From positions 1-9,984 of the forward strand of contig DAICZX010000038.1 in assembly GCA_027310925.1 (NCBI GenBank): DNA of 9,984 nt. Reading direction: 5' to 3'. The translations under genes were made by a program, and so were the position numbers. Positions 1 through 6,505 of the stretch are shown here, piece by piece. The notes beneath the pieces were generated by a model. It searched no databases. It was given only the letters and a program-made list of their open reading frames with translations, and was not told where the DNA came from. The stretch comes from Candidatus Parcubacteria bacterium (GTDB taxonomy: Bacteria > Patescibacteriota > Minisyncoccia > Phycocordibacterales > Phycocordibacteraceae). The number at the start of each line of letters is the position of its first letter. Within the stretch, counting starts at the first letter, position 1.

Positions 1-4
1 AGAA

Positions 5-415
5 ATGAGGATACCAATCCTGCTTGGGGATGGTGGTTGGGGAGTACGGTGGCAAGGTTGTTGTACTCTCATAGATAATTTTCAATCTCCTGTCTCTGAG
101 CTGCGGTTTTCGTTCAGAACGGCTATTTACGAGATAGAGGAGCAGGAACGACACAATGTGCAACTCTGGGCTACGTTAATAGGAGCACGGAATCTTCCCG
201 ACTCAATCAAAGATCCTCTAGAGTCGAGGATTTGTGACTCGGTTGAATTAATAGACGCAGTAGGAGAAACGATACTGGGAGAGCTCACCAGCGAAACACC
301 GCCGATAGGCCCAATTCCGACGATCGTCCTCATGTGCTTTCGCATTGAATCTAAAGAAGAGGAATTGTTCTTGGTAACACCAAGAAAACGTATTCCTATA
401 GGCATAAGTATGTAG
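5..415 (+). CDS. Hypothetical protein, possibly 5'-truncated by the window edge
   Basis: I do not recognise this 136-residue protein. It has no signal peptide, membrane helix or cysteine cluster, so it is probably soluble and cytoplasmic. The N-terminal third is rich in Gly and Trp. The middle and C-terminal parts read like a normal mixed alpha/beta protein, with an acidic helix-like segment around residues 40-50 (EIEEQERHN), a Pro-rich ETPPIGPIPT segment near 95-104, and a beta-like end with LFLVTPRKRIPIG. The frame is open up to the window edge, so the ATG at position 5 may be internal and the true start may lie outside. A strong intrinsic terminator begins 15 bases after the TAG stop. That supports a real plus-strand gene here rather than the overlapping minus-strand frames. 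Function is unknown. Confidence 0.55.
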   Translation: MRIPILLGDGGWGVRWQGCCTLIDNFQSPVSELRFSFRTAIYEIEEQERHNVQLWATLIGARNLPDSIKDPLESRICDSVELIDAVGETILGELTSETPPIGPIPTIVLMCFRIESKEEELFLVTPRKRIPIGISM

Positions 416-430
416 AGAATGTGTTAGGCG

Positions 431-457
431 GCACGGGGAACCCCCGTGCTGTTTTTT
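431..457 (+). terminator. Rho-independent terminator after the first gene
   Basis: A perfect 8-bp GC-rich stem (GCACGGGG / CCCCGTGC) with a 3-base AAC loop spans 431-449 and is followed by TG and six T residues (452-457). It lies 15 bases after the stop of the plus-strand gene ending at 415. The T-run is on the plus strand only. For the minus-strand cfa gene, whose stop is about 20 bases away, the same hairpin would have no U-tract, so it is not a convincing bidirectional terminator. Confidence 0.85.
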
Positions 458-477
458 ATTTAATGAACTCTCCGCCT

Positions 478-1590
478 TCAGCGCACCGATCGGTACCCGT
501 TCGCGACACCGTGAGGCGAAAGAACGAACTGCCAAAGTTGCATATTTCGTGCACGCGCTGTACCCGCGCAAGAAAGAAGATAGTACTTCCACATCCGATA
601 AAATCTATCCCCATATTTCGCACGAAGCCTCGGCCATGCCACGTCAAAATTCCTGAACCATGCCATGAGCGTGGTGTCGTAGTCGGCACCAAAATTATGT
701 ACATCTTCAACCAGAAAAGATTCCTCGATTGCCTTTCCTATTTGCGCAATAGATGGAAGTACGCCTCCTGGGAAAATGTATTTCTCTATCCACGGATCGG
801 TGTTCCCCAATGAACGAGCGTACCCGATGGTGTGAAGTAAAAAGAGCCCATCCTCTTTAAGACAGCGCCGCGCAACGGTGAAATATTCACGATAATTCTT
901 GATGCCAACGTGTTCGAACATGCCGATTGAGACTATGTGATCAAACTTCTCATTGAGAACACGGTAGTCCTGAACACGAATTTCAATCGATAATCCTTTG
1001 CAACGCTCCTGCGCAAGAGCCGCTTGCTCTTTCGAGATAGTGATTCCGACGACCGACACACCATGACGTTCTGCAGCATACTTCGCGAAACCACCCCAAC
1101 CGCAACCGATATCAAGAACACGATCACCATGCTTCAATCCTAATTTCCGACACACAAGATCGAGTTTCGCTTCCTGTGCCTCCGCTAGTGTCGTCGCGTC
1201 TTTCCAGTAGCCACAAGAATAAACCATGAGCGGATCAAGCATTGTCTCATAGAGATTATTACCGAGGTCGTAATGTACCTCACCAACCTTGAAAGCGCGG
1301 CTGTATGACTGCTGGTTAAAGACGACGGCCTTTGCAATAGTTAAAATTGACGCGAAATTAACCCGGAACGCCTTATCCAAACGCGCCATAAACACTTTAT
1401 AAATGAATGCATCGAGCGCGTTACTATCCCACCAGCCATCCATATACGCCTCGCCGAGACCGAGTGTCCCGTATCGAATCACACGGTTGAAAAGTCGTTC
1501 GTCATGAACAGTAATGTCTTGCGGGCGATTCCCGCCGATAGTTACATCGGCTTTTGCGAGTAGTTCATTGATAAATGGTGGAGTAGCCAT
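478..1590 (-). CDS. cfa: Cyclopropane-fatty-acyl-phospholipid synthase
   Basis: A SAM-dependent enzyme that adds a methylene bridge across the cis double bond of unsaturated acyl chains in membrane phospholipids, acting at the membrane surface. The 370 residues are close to the 382 of E. coli Cfa. An N-terminal substrate-side domain (about 1-95) precedes a Rossmann methyltransferase domain with the SAM loop VLDIGCGWGG at 158-167. At a constant offset of 13 from E. coli, all key active-site residues are present: C126 (in YSCGYWKD), E226 (GMFEHVG), H253 (LHTIG) and Y304. The C-terminal CAGTARARNMQLWQ segment is also typical. The ATG at 1590 has a good Shine-Dalgarno sequence, GAGGG at 1597-1601 with a 6-base gap. 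The gene starts 45 bases after typA ends on the same strand, so the two are probably co-transcribed. Ends in TGA. Confidence 0.95.
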   Translation of the reverse strand: MATPPFINELLAKADVTIGGNRPQDITVHDERLFNRVIRYGTLGLGEAYMDGWWDSNALDAFIYKVFMARLDKAFRVNFASILTIAKAVVFNQQSYSRAFKVGEVHYDLGNNLYETMLDPLMVYSCGYWKDATTLAEAQEAKLDLVCRKLGLKHGDRVLDIGCGWGGFAKYAAERHGVSVVGITISKEQAALAQERCKGLSIEIRVQDYRVLNEKFDHIVSIGMFEHVGIKNYREYFTVARRCLKEDGLFLLHTIGYARSLGNTDPWIEKYIFPGGVLPSIAQIGKAIEESFLVEDVHNFGADYDTTLMAWFRNFDVAWPRLRAKYGDRFYRMWKYYLLSCAGTARARNMQLWQFVLSPHGVANGYRSVR

Positions 1591-1635
1591 GGTGTTCCCT
1601 CACCAAAATACTATAAACGAATATGAGGCGTTATA

Positions 1636-3419
1636 CTAGCGACGTGATTTTGCACGATCATTTTCAGTAAGAAACTGTTTGCGTAGACGGACACTCATGG
1701 GTGTAATCTCCAGATACTCATCGTCCGCCATGATCTCAAGTCCGCGTTCGATAGTAAGGTCGAAGATCGGCACCAGCACAATAGCCTCGTCAGTTCCTGA
1801 AGCCCGTACGTTTGATTGATTTTTCCCTTTCGTCGGGTTCGCCATCATCTCCTCGCCCTTGGCAGTATTGCCAATGACCATGCCTTCATATACCTCGTCC
1901 GCTGGTTTTACATAGAGCTGCCCGCGGTTCTGGAGATTCCATAGCGAATAGCCGAGCGCTTTGCCAGTCGCCATTGAGATCATCGAACCGACTTGTCGTC
2001 TCTTGATTTCTCCGGCATATGGCTTGAAGCCAAGCACGCGCGAGGAGAGGATTCCCTCACCACGAGTGTCGATAACGAATACGTTTTTATATCCGAGCAA
2101 TCCGCGCGTTGGGCCAACGAACGTAAGACGTACGATATTTCCATGTTGTGTGAGGTTCTGTAACGCAAATGCGCGTGCGCCAAGTTTTTCAATAATGGCA
2201 CCCTGGAATTCGGACGGCGTGTCGACAATGACCTCTTCAAAGGGTTCCATTTTCACACCGTTCTCTTCGCGAATGATGACGTGTGGTTGAGAAACCTGGA
2301 GTTCATATCCCTCACGACGCATATTCTCAAGAAGCACTGCGATATGGAGTTCGCCACGGCCTGATACATGGAAAGAGTCTGAGCTTGAGAAGTCAATCTT
2401 TAGGCCAACGTTAATTTCAAGCTCTCTTTCGAGACGATCACGAATTTGACGGCTAGTCACATATTTTCCTTCCCGTCCCGCGAAGGGAGAGTTGTTGACG
2501 AGGAAATCGAGCGCAATGGTCGGCTCATCTACTGCGATTGCAGGCAAGGGCGCAGCAGACTCATCAGTAGTCACTGTTTCACCAATGTAGATATCAGGAA
2601 GACCAGCGATGAGTACAATATCCCCGGCAGATGCTTCGGCCGTTTCGACTCGCTCAAGACCTTGAAAGGTAAATATCTTCGTCGTGCGACCGCTTCGTAC
2701 CTCACCGCTAGGTTTCTTTACGAAGACTTGCTGATTTGGACGAATAGTTCCAACATAGATACGACCGATCGCGAGACGTCCGAGAAAGTTATCGTACGCG
2801 AGATTGAATGGCTGAAGCAACAACGGCGCACTCGAGTCAATAGCAATATTAGCCGCCGGAACCTTTTCAAGAATAGTATCGAGTAGTGGGGTGAGGTCCT
2901 TGTGTTCGTCGGTGAGATTCTTGAGCGCGATACCCTCACGCCCGATCGCGTATATACAGGGAAACTTGACTGTTCATTCGACGCACCGAGCTCAAGGAAA
3001 AGTTCCAGTACCTGCTCTTCTGCGCGCATTGGATCAGACGCCGGTTTATCAATCTTATTGAGTACGACAATCGGCTTAAGTCCGAGTTCCAAAGATTTTT
3101 TCAACACAAAACGGGTTTGTGGCATTGGGCCTTCCGCTGCGTCGACAACGAGAAGAACAGAATCGATGGAACGTAATACGCGCTCAACCTCGCTACCAAA
3201 GTCTGCATGTCCAGGCGTGTCAACAATATTGATCTTGGTTCCTTTGTATTCAACCGAAGCATTTTTGGCGTAAATAGTAATACCACGCTCGCGTTCAAGC
3301 ACGTTGCTATCCATCGTTGCGCCTTCTGCTACCGCACCAGTCTGCTTGAGAATGGCATCAGTTAAAGCCGTCTTCCCATGATCAACGTGCGCGATGATAG
3401 CAATATTTCTAATTTCCAT
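1636..3419 (-). CDS. typA: Translational GTPase TypA/BipA, interrupted by a frameshift
   Basis: A ribosome-binding GTPase of the EF-G-like group, implicated in 50S assembly and stress or cold growth. Read from ATG 3419, the G domain is intact: AHVDHGKT (10-17), RGITI (45-49), DTPG (67-70) and NKID (121-124). After F153-P154-V155 the frame is lost. The correct frame resumes at once in the next register (IYAIGREGIALKN...), and the protein continues through domains II, III and V to the TypA-specific C-terminal part with GKALGYSLWNLQ, NVRASGTDEA and LTENDR, stopping at TAG 1636-1638. The span of 1784 nt is one base short of 595 codons, so restoring one base gives about 594 residues, normal for TypA. 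Everything beyond the shift is well conserved, so this is either a sequencing or assembly error or a very recent mutation. No Shine-Dalgarno is seen before ATG 3419. The ABC-F gene lies 146 bases upstream on the same strand, and cfa follows. Confidence 0.9.
2950..2957 (-). other. Site of the typA frameshift
   Basis: On the minus strand the sequence reads cct gta tat acg cga (P V Y T R). Adding one base, as cct gtN ata tac gcg atc, gives P V I Y A I, which is what TypA proteins have at this place (for example FPIVYA in E. coli). The event is therefore a one-base deletion in a short AT-alternating tract (a two-base TA insertion is the alternative). The new frame runs on without homology to about position 2718, while the family frame is open from about 2957 to 1636. 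Confidence 0.85.
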
Positions 3420-3491
3420 AAAATAAAAATGCCGCGTGGGCGGTAATTCAATGTACCACGAAAATCATTTCCATACAAATGCCTTGCATGA

Positions 3492-3518
3492 ATTATCTAT
3501 ACGACGCGTGGGTGGCAA
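3492..3518 (-). promoter_or_regulatory. Possible promoter for typA-cfa
   Basis: On the minus strand a TTGCCA box (3513-3518) and a GATAAT box (3492-3497) are separated by 15 bases, with the typA ATG about 73 bases downstream. Both boxes are near the sigma-70 consensus, but the spacer is short. A weak hairpin (TTGTC GCGGT GACGG, with wobble pairs) followed by six T lies just upstream and could end transcription from the ABC-F gene. If so, typA-cfa would form its own unit. This is a guess from pattern only. Confidence 0.3.
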
Positions 3519-3565
3519 CCCAAAAAACCGTCACCGCGACAACCGTAACCAAACGAGAGACATTC

Positions 3566-5017
3566 TTACTTCTCCAGATCTAGAATGTCATCGATGCGAA
3601 TCTGATCAACAAACTCTGGCACGTGGGAAACAAGGATCATCGCACCGGTGTACGCGTCGAGCGCCTTTGCGATGATAGGCAGGTGCCGGAAATTAATATG
3701 GTTTGTCGGCTCATCAAGAATGAGTAAACCTGGCTTCTCAAGCACGAGTGCGGCAAAAGCAACTAGACCTTTCTGTCCTTCCGAAAGATTCCCAATCTTG
3801 GAGTGGATCACGCTCGCGGTGAGCAGAAACCCCGCAGCGGTTGTACGCAACCGTTCCTCATCTGGCTTACTCATAACATGACTCAAGGCTGCATACACCG
3901 TTTGATCAAAATCAAGCGTGGAAAAATCCTGACGATAGTAGCCGACTTTCACTCCCTCCGCGACGGTTGCGCCCTCTGCTGTACCACTCACTATCGCTTC
4001 CAAGAGTGTGCTCTTGCCGATACCGTTCGGACCGCGCAAGAAGAGATGTTGACTCTTTCTCAGCGAGATATTCGCTATCTTCTTCACGAACTTCTTGCCC
4101 TTCTGCACCTTGTACGATGAGAGTGAGAAAATGATGCCGCCCAATTGTTCTTGCGCGGGAATCGTGAAAGGCCGGATGGTGCGATCCTCCTTGCGCACAT
4201 CTACCTTCGCTTCTTCCATCTCCCCCACTTCGATGCGCATCTTCTTCGCCACGAGCCGCATTTTTCCGCCTTTCTGTGCGAAGAAGTTTGCCTTGTCTTT
4301 ATTATCCTGGATCTTCTTCTCGAGCTGCGCGTTCTTTCGATTCTCTTTCTCGATGCGCATCGAAATGTCCCTCAGCACATCGTTATAATTTCCCAGATAT
4401 TGTTCAACCTTGTGCGTAAAAACGTCTAAATAAAGAACACCCGTGGTAAATGCATTGAGGAACCTCGCATCGTGTGAGATGACGATGCAGGTTTTTGAAT
4501 AATCGATGAGAAACTTAGTGAGATGTTCTATGCCGGCGGTATCAAGATTGTTTGTTGGCTCGTCGAGTAATAGCAGATCTGGGTTCTGGATGAGTGCCGA
4601 CGCGAGCAGCAGTCGCGCCTGCTGACCGCCTGAAAAGCTCTTAACCACGCGATCATGGTCGGCTTCCAAATTCACAGCCTTAAGCACTGTGTCAATGCGG
4701 GGATCAATATCATATACGGGTTTTTCGAAACATTTTTGAAAAAATTCGCGTACGGTAAGCACGGAACCGTCTCGTGGAACGACTTGTGGTGCAGTCGCAA
4801 TTGTCATGTTGTGTGTTACGTGTACCTCACCATTCTCAGGCTTTAAAGCACCGACCATGATGGAGAATATGGTTGATTTTCCTGCACCATTCTGTCCCAT
4901 CACCGCCACCTTCATACCACGCCGAATAGAAAAATCGACTTCGTCGAGAATCGGCTTATTATGCCCGTATTCAAACGAGACTTTTTCAAAACGGATGATG
5001 CTTTCTTCCCGATTCAT
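3566..5017 (-). CDS. ABC-F family ATPase (ribosome-associated, EttA/Uup/YbiT type)
   Basis: Two ABC ATPase domains in one chain with no membrane helices, the layout of ABC-F proteins, which bind the ribosomal E site and influence translation. Domain 1 has Walker A GQNGAGKST (41-49), signature SFSGGQQ (127-133), Walker B with DEPTNNLD (152-159) and switch H182. A charged, Lys/Glu-rich helical linker (about 217-275) follows, where ABC-F proteins carry the tRNA-contacting P-site motif. Domain 2 has Walker A GPNGIGKST (329-337), signature NLSEGQK (410-416), DEPTNH with E436, and switch H465. In domain 2 the D-loop Asp is Asn (N442 in NHIN) and the usual SHD is SHV. At 483 residues it is shorter than EttA or Uup. 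ATG 5017 has AGGG at 5025-5028 with a 7-base gap. The subfamily, and whether it is housekeeping or antibiotic-resistance type, cannot be settled by eye. Confidence 0.9.
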   Translation of the reverse strand: MNREESIIRFEKVSFEYGHNKPILDEVDFSIRRGMKVAVMGQNGAGKSTIFSIMVGALKPENGEVHVTHNMTIATAPQVVPRDGSVLTVREFFQKCFEKPVYDIDPRIDTVLKAVNLEADHDRVVKSFSGGQQARLLLASALIQNPDLLLLDEPTNNLDTAGIEHLTKFLIDYSKTCIVISHDARFLNAFTTGVLYLDVFTHKVEQYLGNYNDVLRDISMRIEKENRKNAQLEKKIQDNKDKANFFAQKGGKMRLVAKKMRIEVGEMEEAKVDVRKEDRTIRPFTIPAQEQLGGIIFSLSSYKVQKGKKFVKKIANISLRKSQHLFLRGPNGIGKSTLLEAIVSGTAEGATVAEGVKVGYYRQDFSTLDFDQTVYAALSHVMSKPDEERLRTTAAGFLLTASVIHSKIGNLSEGQKGLVAFAALVLEKPGLLILDEPTNHINFRHLPIIAKALDAYTGAMILVSHVPEFVDQIRIDDILDLEK

Positions 5018-5101
5018 ATGAGCACCCTACCTTATTTCGTGTCGAAATGGAAAGTCTATTTCATCTTCGCATTGATCCTTAATAAAGAGGGGCCGTGACG
5101 C

Positions 5102-5117
5102 GGTACTGTATAGTACC
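5102..5117. promoter_or_regulatory. Inverted repeat in the divergent ABC-F / rRNA synthase intergenic region
   Basis: GGTACTGTATAGTACC is a 6-bp perfect inverted repeat around GTAT. It contains TATAGT (5109-5114), which could be a -10 box for the plus-strand gene starting at 5121. I see no matching -35 box. If used, transcription would start at or next to the ATG, giving a leaderless mRNA. It may be a regulator site or chance. Confidence 0.3.
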
Positions 5118-5120
5118 AAC

Positions 5121-5849
5121 ATGTCAAAAACTAATGTAAAAATCTTGGACGTATACCCAATGCGCATCAACAAGTATCTTGCGCGTGAGAGAGGTGTTGC
5201 GACGCGGCGTGGTGCGGACGAGCTCGTCGCAAAGGGGCATGTGCTCATCAACGGCCGCACCGCACTCATGGGAGAAAAGGTGCAGAAAGGTGATCATGTC
5301 GAGCTCGTAGGAAAAACGACTTCAAAAAATTACCTCTACTACGCTTACCATAAGCCGGTCGGTGTCATCACGCATTCACCGCAAGTGGGCGAAAAAGATA
5401 TTAGAGGAAGTGTCACACTACCAAGAGACGTATTTCCTATTGGTCGACTCGATAAGGATTCGAGCGGACTCATTATCCTCACAAACGATGGCCGGGTAAC
5501 CGATCGGCTCTTGAACCCGGACTATAAACATGACAAAGAATATCGTGTTCGGACATTTAAACCACTTCGTGATAGCTTCAAGAAGACGATGGAGGCTGGT
5601 GTCAACATTGAAGGCTACTTAACAAAACATTGCTCAGTACGAGCGACTGGGTCGAATACCTTTACCATTACCCTCACCGAGGGAAAAAAACATCAGATAC
5701 GCCGGATGGTCGCGGCACTCCATAACACCGTCGTCGAACTCAAGCGTATCCGCATATTAAATGTGAGGCTTGATGATCTTGCGCCAGGAGCGTGGCGTCT
5801 TATTGATGGTGAAGAACTTGCGACATTCATTTCCTCTATCGGACTCTAA
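5121..5849 (+). CDS. 23S rRNA pseudouridine synthase, RluF/RluB-like (RsuA family)
   Basis: Converts a specific uridine in rRNA to pseudouridine. An N-terminal S4 RNA-binding domain (about 14-60, MRINKYLARERGVATRR...) is followed by the pseudouridine synthase domain. HKPVGVITH (77-85), the catalytic-loop motif GRLDKDSSG (108-116) with nucleophile D111, KEYRV (139-143), and HQIRRM (191-196) are all in place. The central and C-terminal parts (GVNIEGYLTKHC, LKRIRILNV, GAWR) resemble E. coli RluF most, which modifies U2604 of 23S rRNA, but RluB or RluE specificity is possible. At 242 residues it lacks the basic tail of E. coli RluF. The ATG at 5121 has no Shine-Dalgarno. A second ATG at 5160 (residue 14) directly precedes the S4 domain and has a weak GGA 10 bases upstream, so the start is uncertain. 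It is divergent from the ABC-F gene and convergent with the next gene. Confidence 0.9.
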   Translation: MSKTNVKILDVYPMRINKYLARERGVATRRGADELVAKGHVLINGRTALMGEKVQKGDHVELVGKTTSKNYLYYAYHKPVGVITHSPQVGEKDIRGSVTLPRDVFPIGRLDKDSSGLIILTNDGRVTDRLLNPDYKHDKEYRVRTFKPLRDSFKKTMEAGVNIEGYLTKHCSVRATGSNTFTITLTEGKKHQIRRMVAALHNTVVELKRIRILNVRLDDLAPGAWRLIDGEELATFISSIGL

Positions 5850-5862
5850 GTGGCTAGAGATC

Positions 5863-6402
5863 TCACGAGACCGTTAATTTAAATTCTCCCAATTTTCTCC
5901 AATCTGCGACCTTTCCTTCCGTTCTATATAGATGTATCCGATTAACAAAGAAAAAAGATTCGCCAGGTGTGGTGATGGTTTTTACGGTCTTCTCCTTTTT
6001 TGCGCGAGGATAATTCCCGTAGAGGAGGCTTAAGTGTGGCATATAGATATTGCTGTCTTCCACTCCAAAAATCTTTCTTGCCAGTGTGTGGCATATGTTC
6101 ATCTCCCCTATTTCTTTGATCTTAAAATATAAAGCCCTGAAATACACATCCTCTATATCCAGTTTCCCCAACGTTAGCGAAAAGGGTGCAAGTGCATTCG
6201 CTACTGCACACACCTTCGAAACGATTTCTTCTTCGGATCCTATGGGTATTCCTGCAAGCAACGTTACGTGTGGCTTAAAGATGGGGCCGCCATACTCTTC
6301 GGAAAGTTTTTGAATTATGCTGCTCAGTTCACTTGCAAGCGGCTCAACAGGTTCAACAAGCAAATGAAAACAATCTGTTTTGTCGATCATTGAATCAATC
6401 AT
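5863..6402 (-). CDS. 2H phosphoesterase, cyclic phosphodiesterase-like (CPDase)
   Basis: A small 179-residue protein of the 2H superfamily (two HxT/S motifs in a bilobal fold), whose members open 2',3'-cyclic phosphates or ADP-ribose 1'',2''-cyclic phosphate, or join or trim RNA ends. The two catalytic motifs are KPHVTLL (H45, T47) and MPHLSLLYG (H123, S125). The layout (GGP.F.PHVT, then FR.LYF, then YMPHLSLLYG) resembles plant and fungal cyclic phosphodiesterase more than bacterial ThpR 2'-5' RNA ligases. No signal peptide or membrane helix is seen, so it is probably cytoplasmic. Two in-frame ATGs exist (residues 1 and 5). AGGA at 6412-6415, nine bases before ATG 6402, favours the first. The gene is convergent with the rRNA pseudouridine synthase (13 bases between) and divergent from cytochrome b. 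Ends in TGA. The substrate is unknown. Confidence 0.85.
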   Translation of the reverse strand: MIDSMIDKTDCFHLLVEPVEPLASELSSIIQKLSEEYGGPIFKPHVTLLAGIPIGSEEEIVSKVCAVANALAPFSLTLGKLDIEDVYFRALYFKIKEIGEMNICHTLARKIFGVEDSNIYMPHLSLLYGNYPRAKKEKTVKTITTPGESFFFVNRIHLYRTEGKVADWRKLGEFKLTVS

Positions 6403-6488
6403 TCATTCATATCCTAACACTACCTACTATATGCGAAAACTGGCCTCCCCAATCGCGTACCGTTCAGCCAAGTTCGCCACGCAATACT

Positions 6489-6494
6489 TATGAT
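6489..6494 (+). promoter_or_regulatory. Possible -10 box for the cytochrome b gene
   Basis: TATGAT differs from TATAAT by one base and lies 11 bases before ATG 6506. No clear -35 box is seen at the right distance. There is no Shine-Dalgarno before the ATG, so a near-leaderless transcript is conceivable. The rest of the 103-base divergent gap (6403-6505) shows nothing else convincing. Confidence 0.25.
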
Positions 6495-6505
6495 ATTGTA
6501 AGTAA

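Noticed and set aside
127..592. Minus-strand open frames opposite the first gene and across the terminator
   Set aside because: Their translations are Ser/Arg-rich and not protein-like. They overlap the better plus-strand frame and, in one case, the 3' end of cfa.
2446..2886. 146-codon plus-strand open frame inside typA
   Set aside because: It is antisense to well-conserved TypA sequence, and its translation resembles no family.
3433..3515. Two near-identical CGCGTGGGYGG copies 72 bases apart in the typA leader
   Set aside because: Only 11 bases and two copies; too short to distinguish from chance, although a regulatory role cannot be excluded.
478..6402. Alternative genetic code with TGA as glycine (as in some CPR lineages)
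   Set aside because: cfa and the 2H phosphoesterase end at TGA exactly where their families end, and no in-frame TGA is needed in any gene.
6391..6410. Tetranucleotide repeat (AATC/ATTC) at the start of the 2H gene as a phase-variation tract
   Set aside because: Only two copies of each unit, too few for slippage-based switching. The duplicated MID at the N-terminus is explained by this short repeat.
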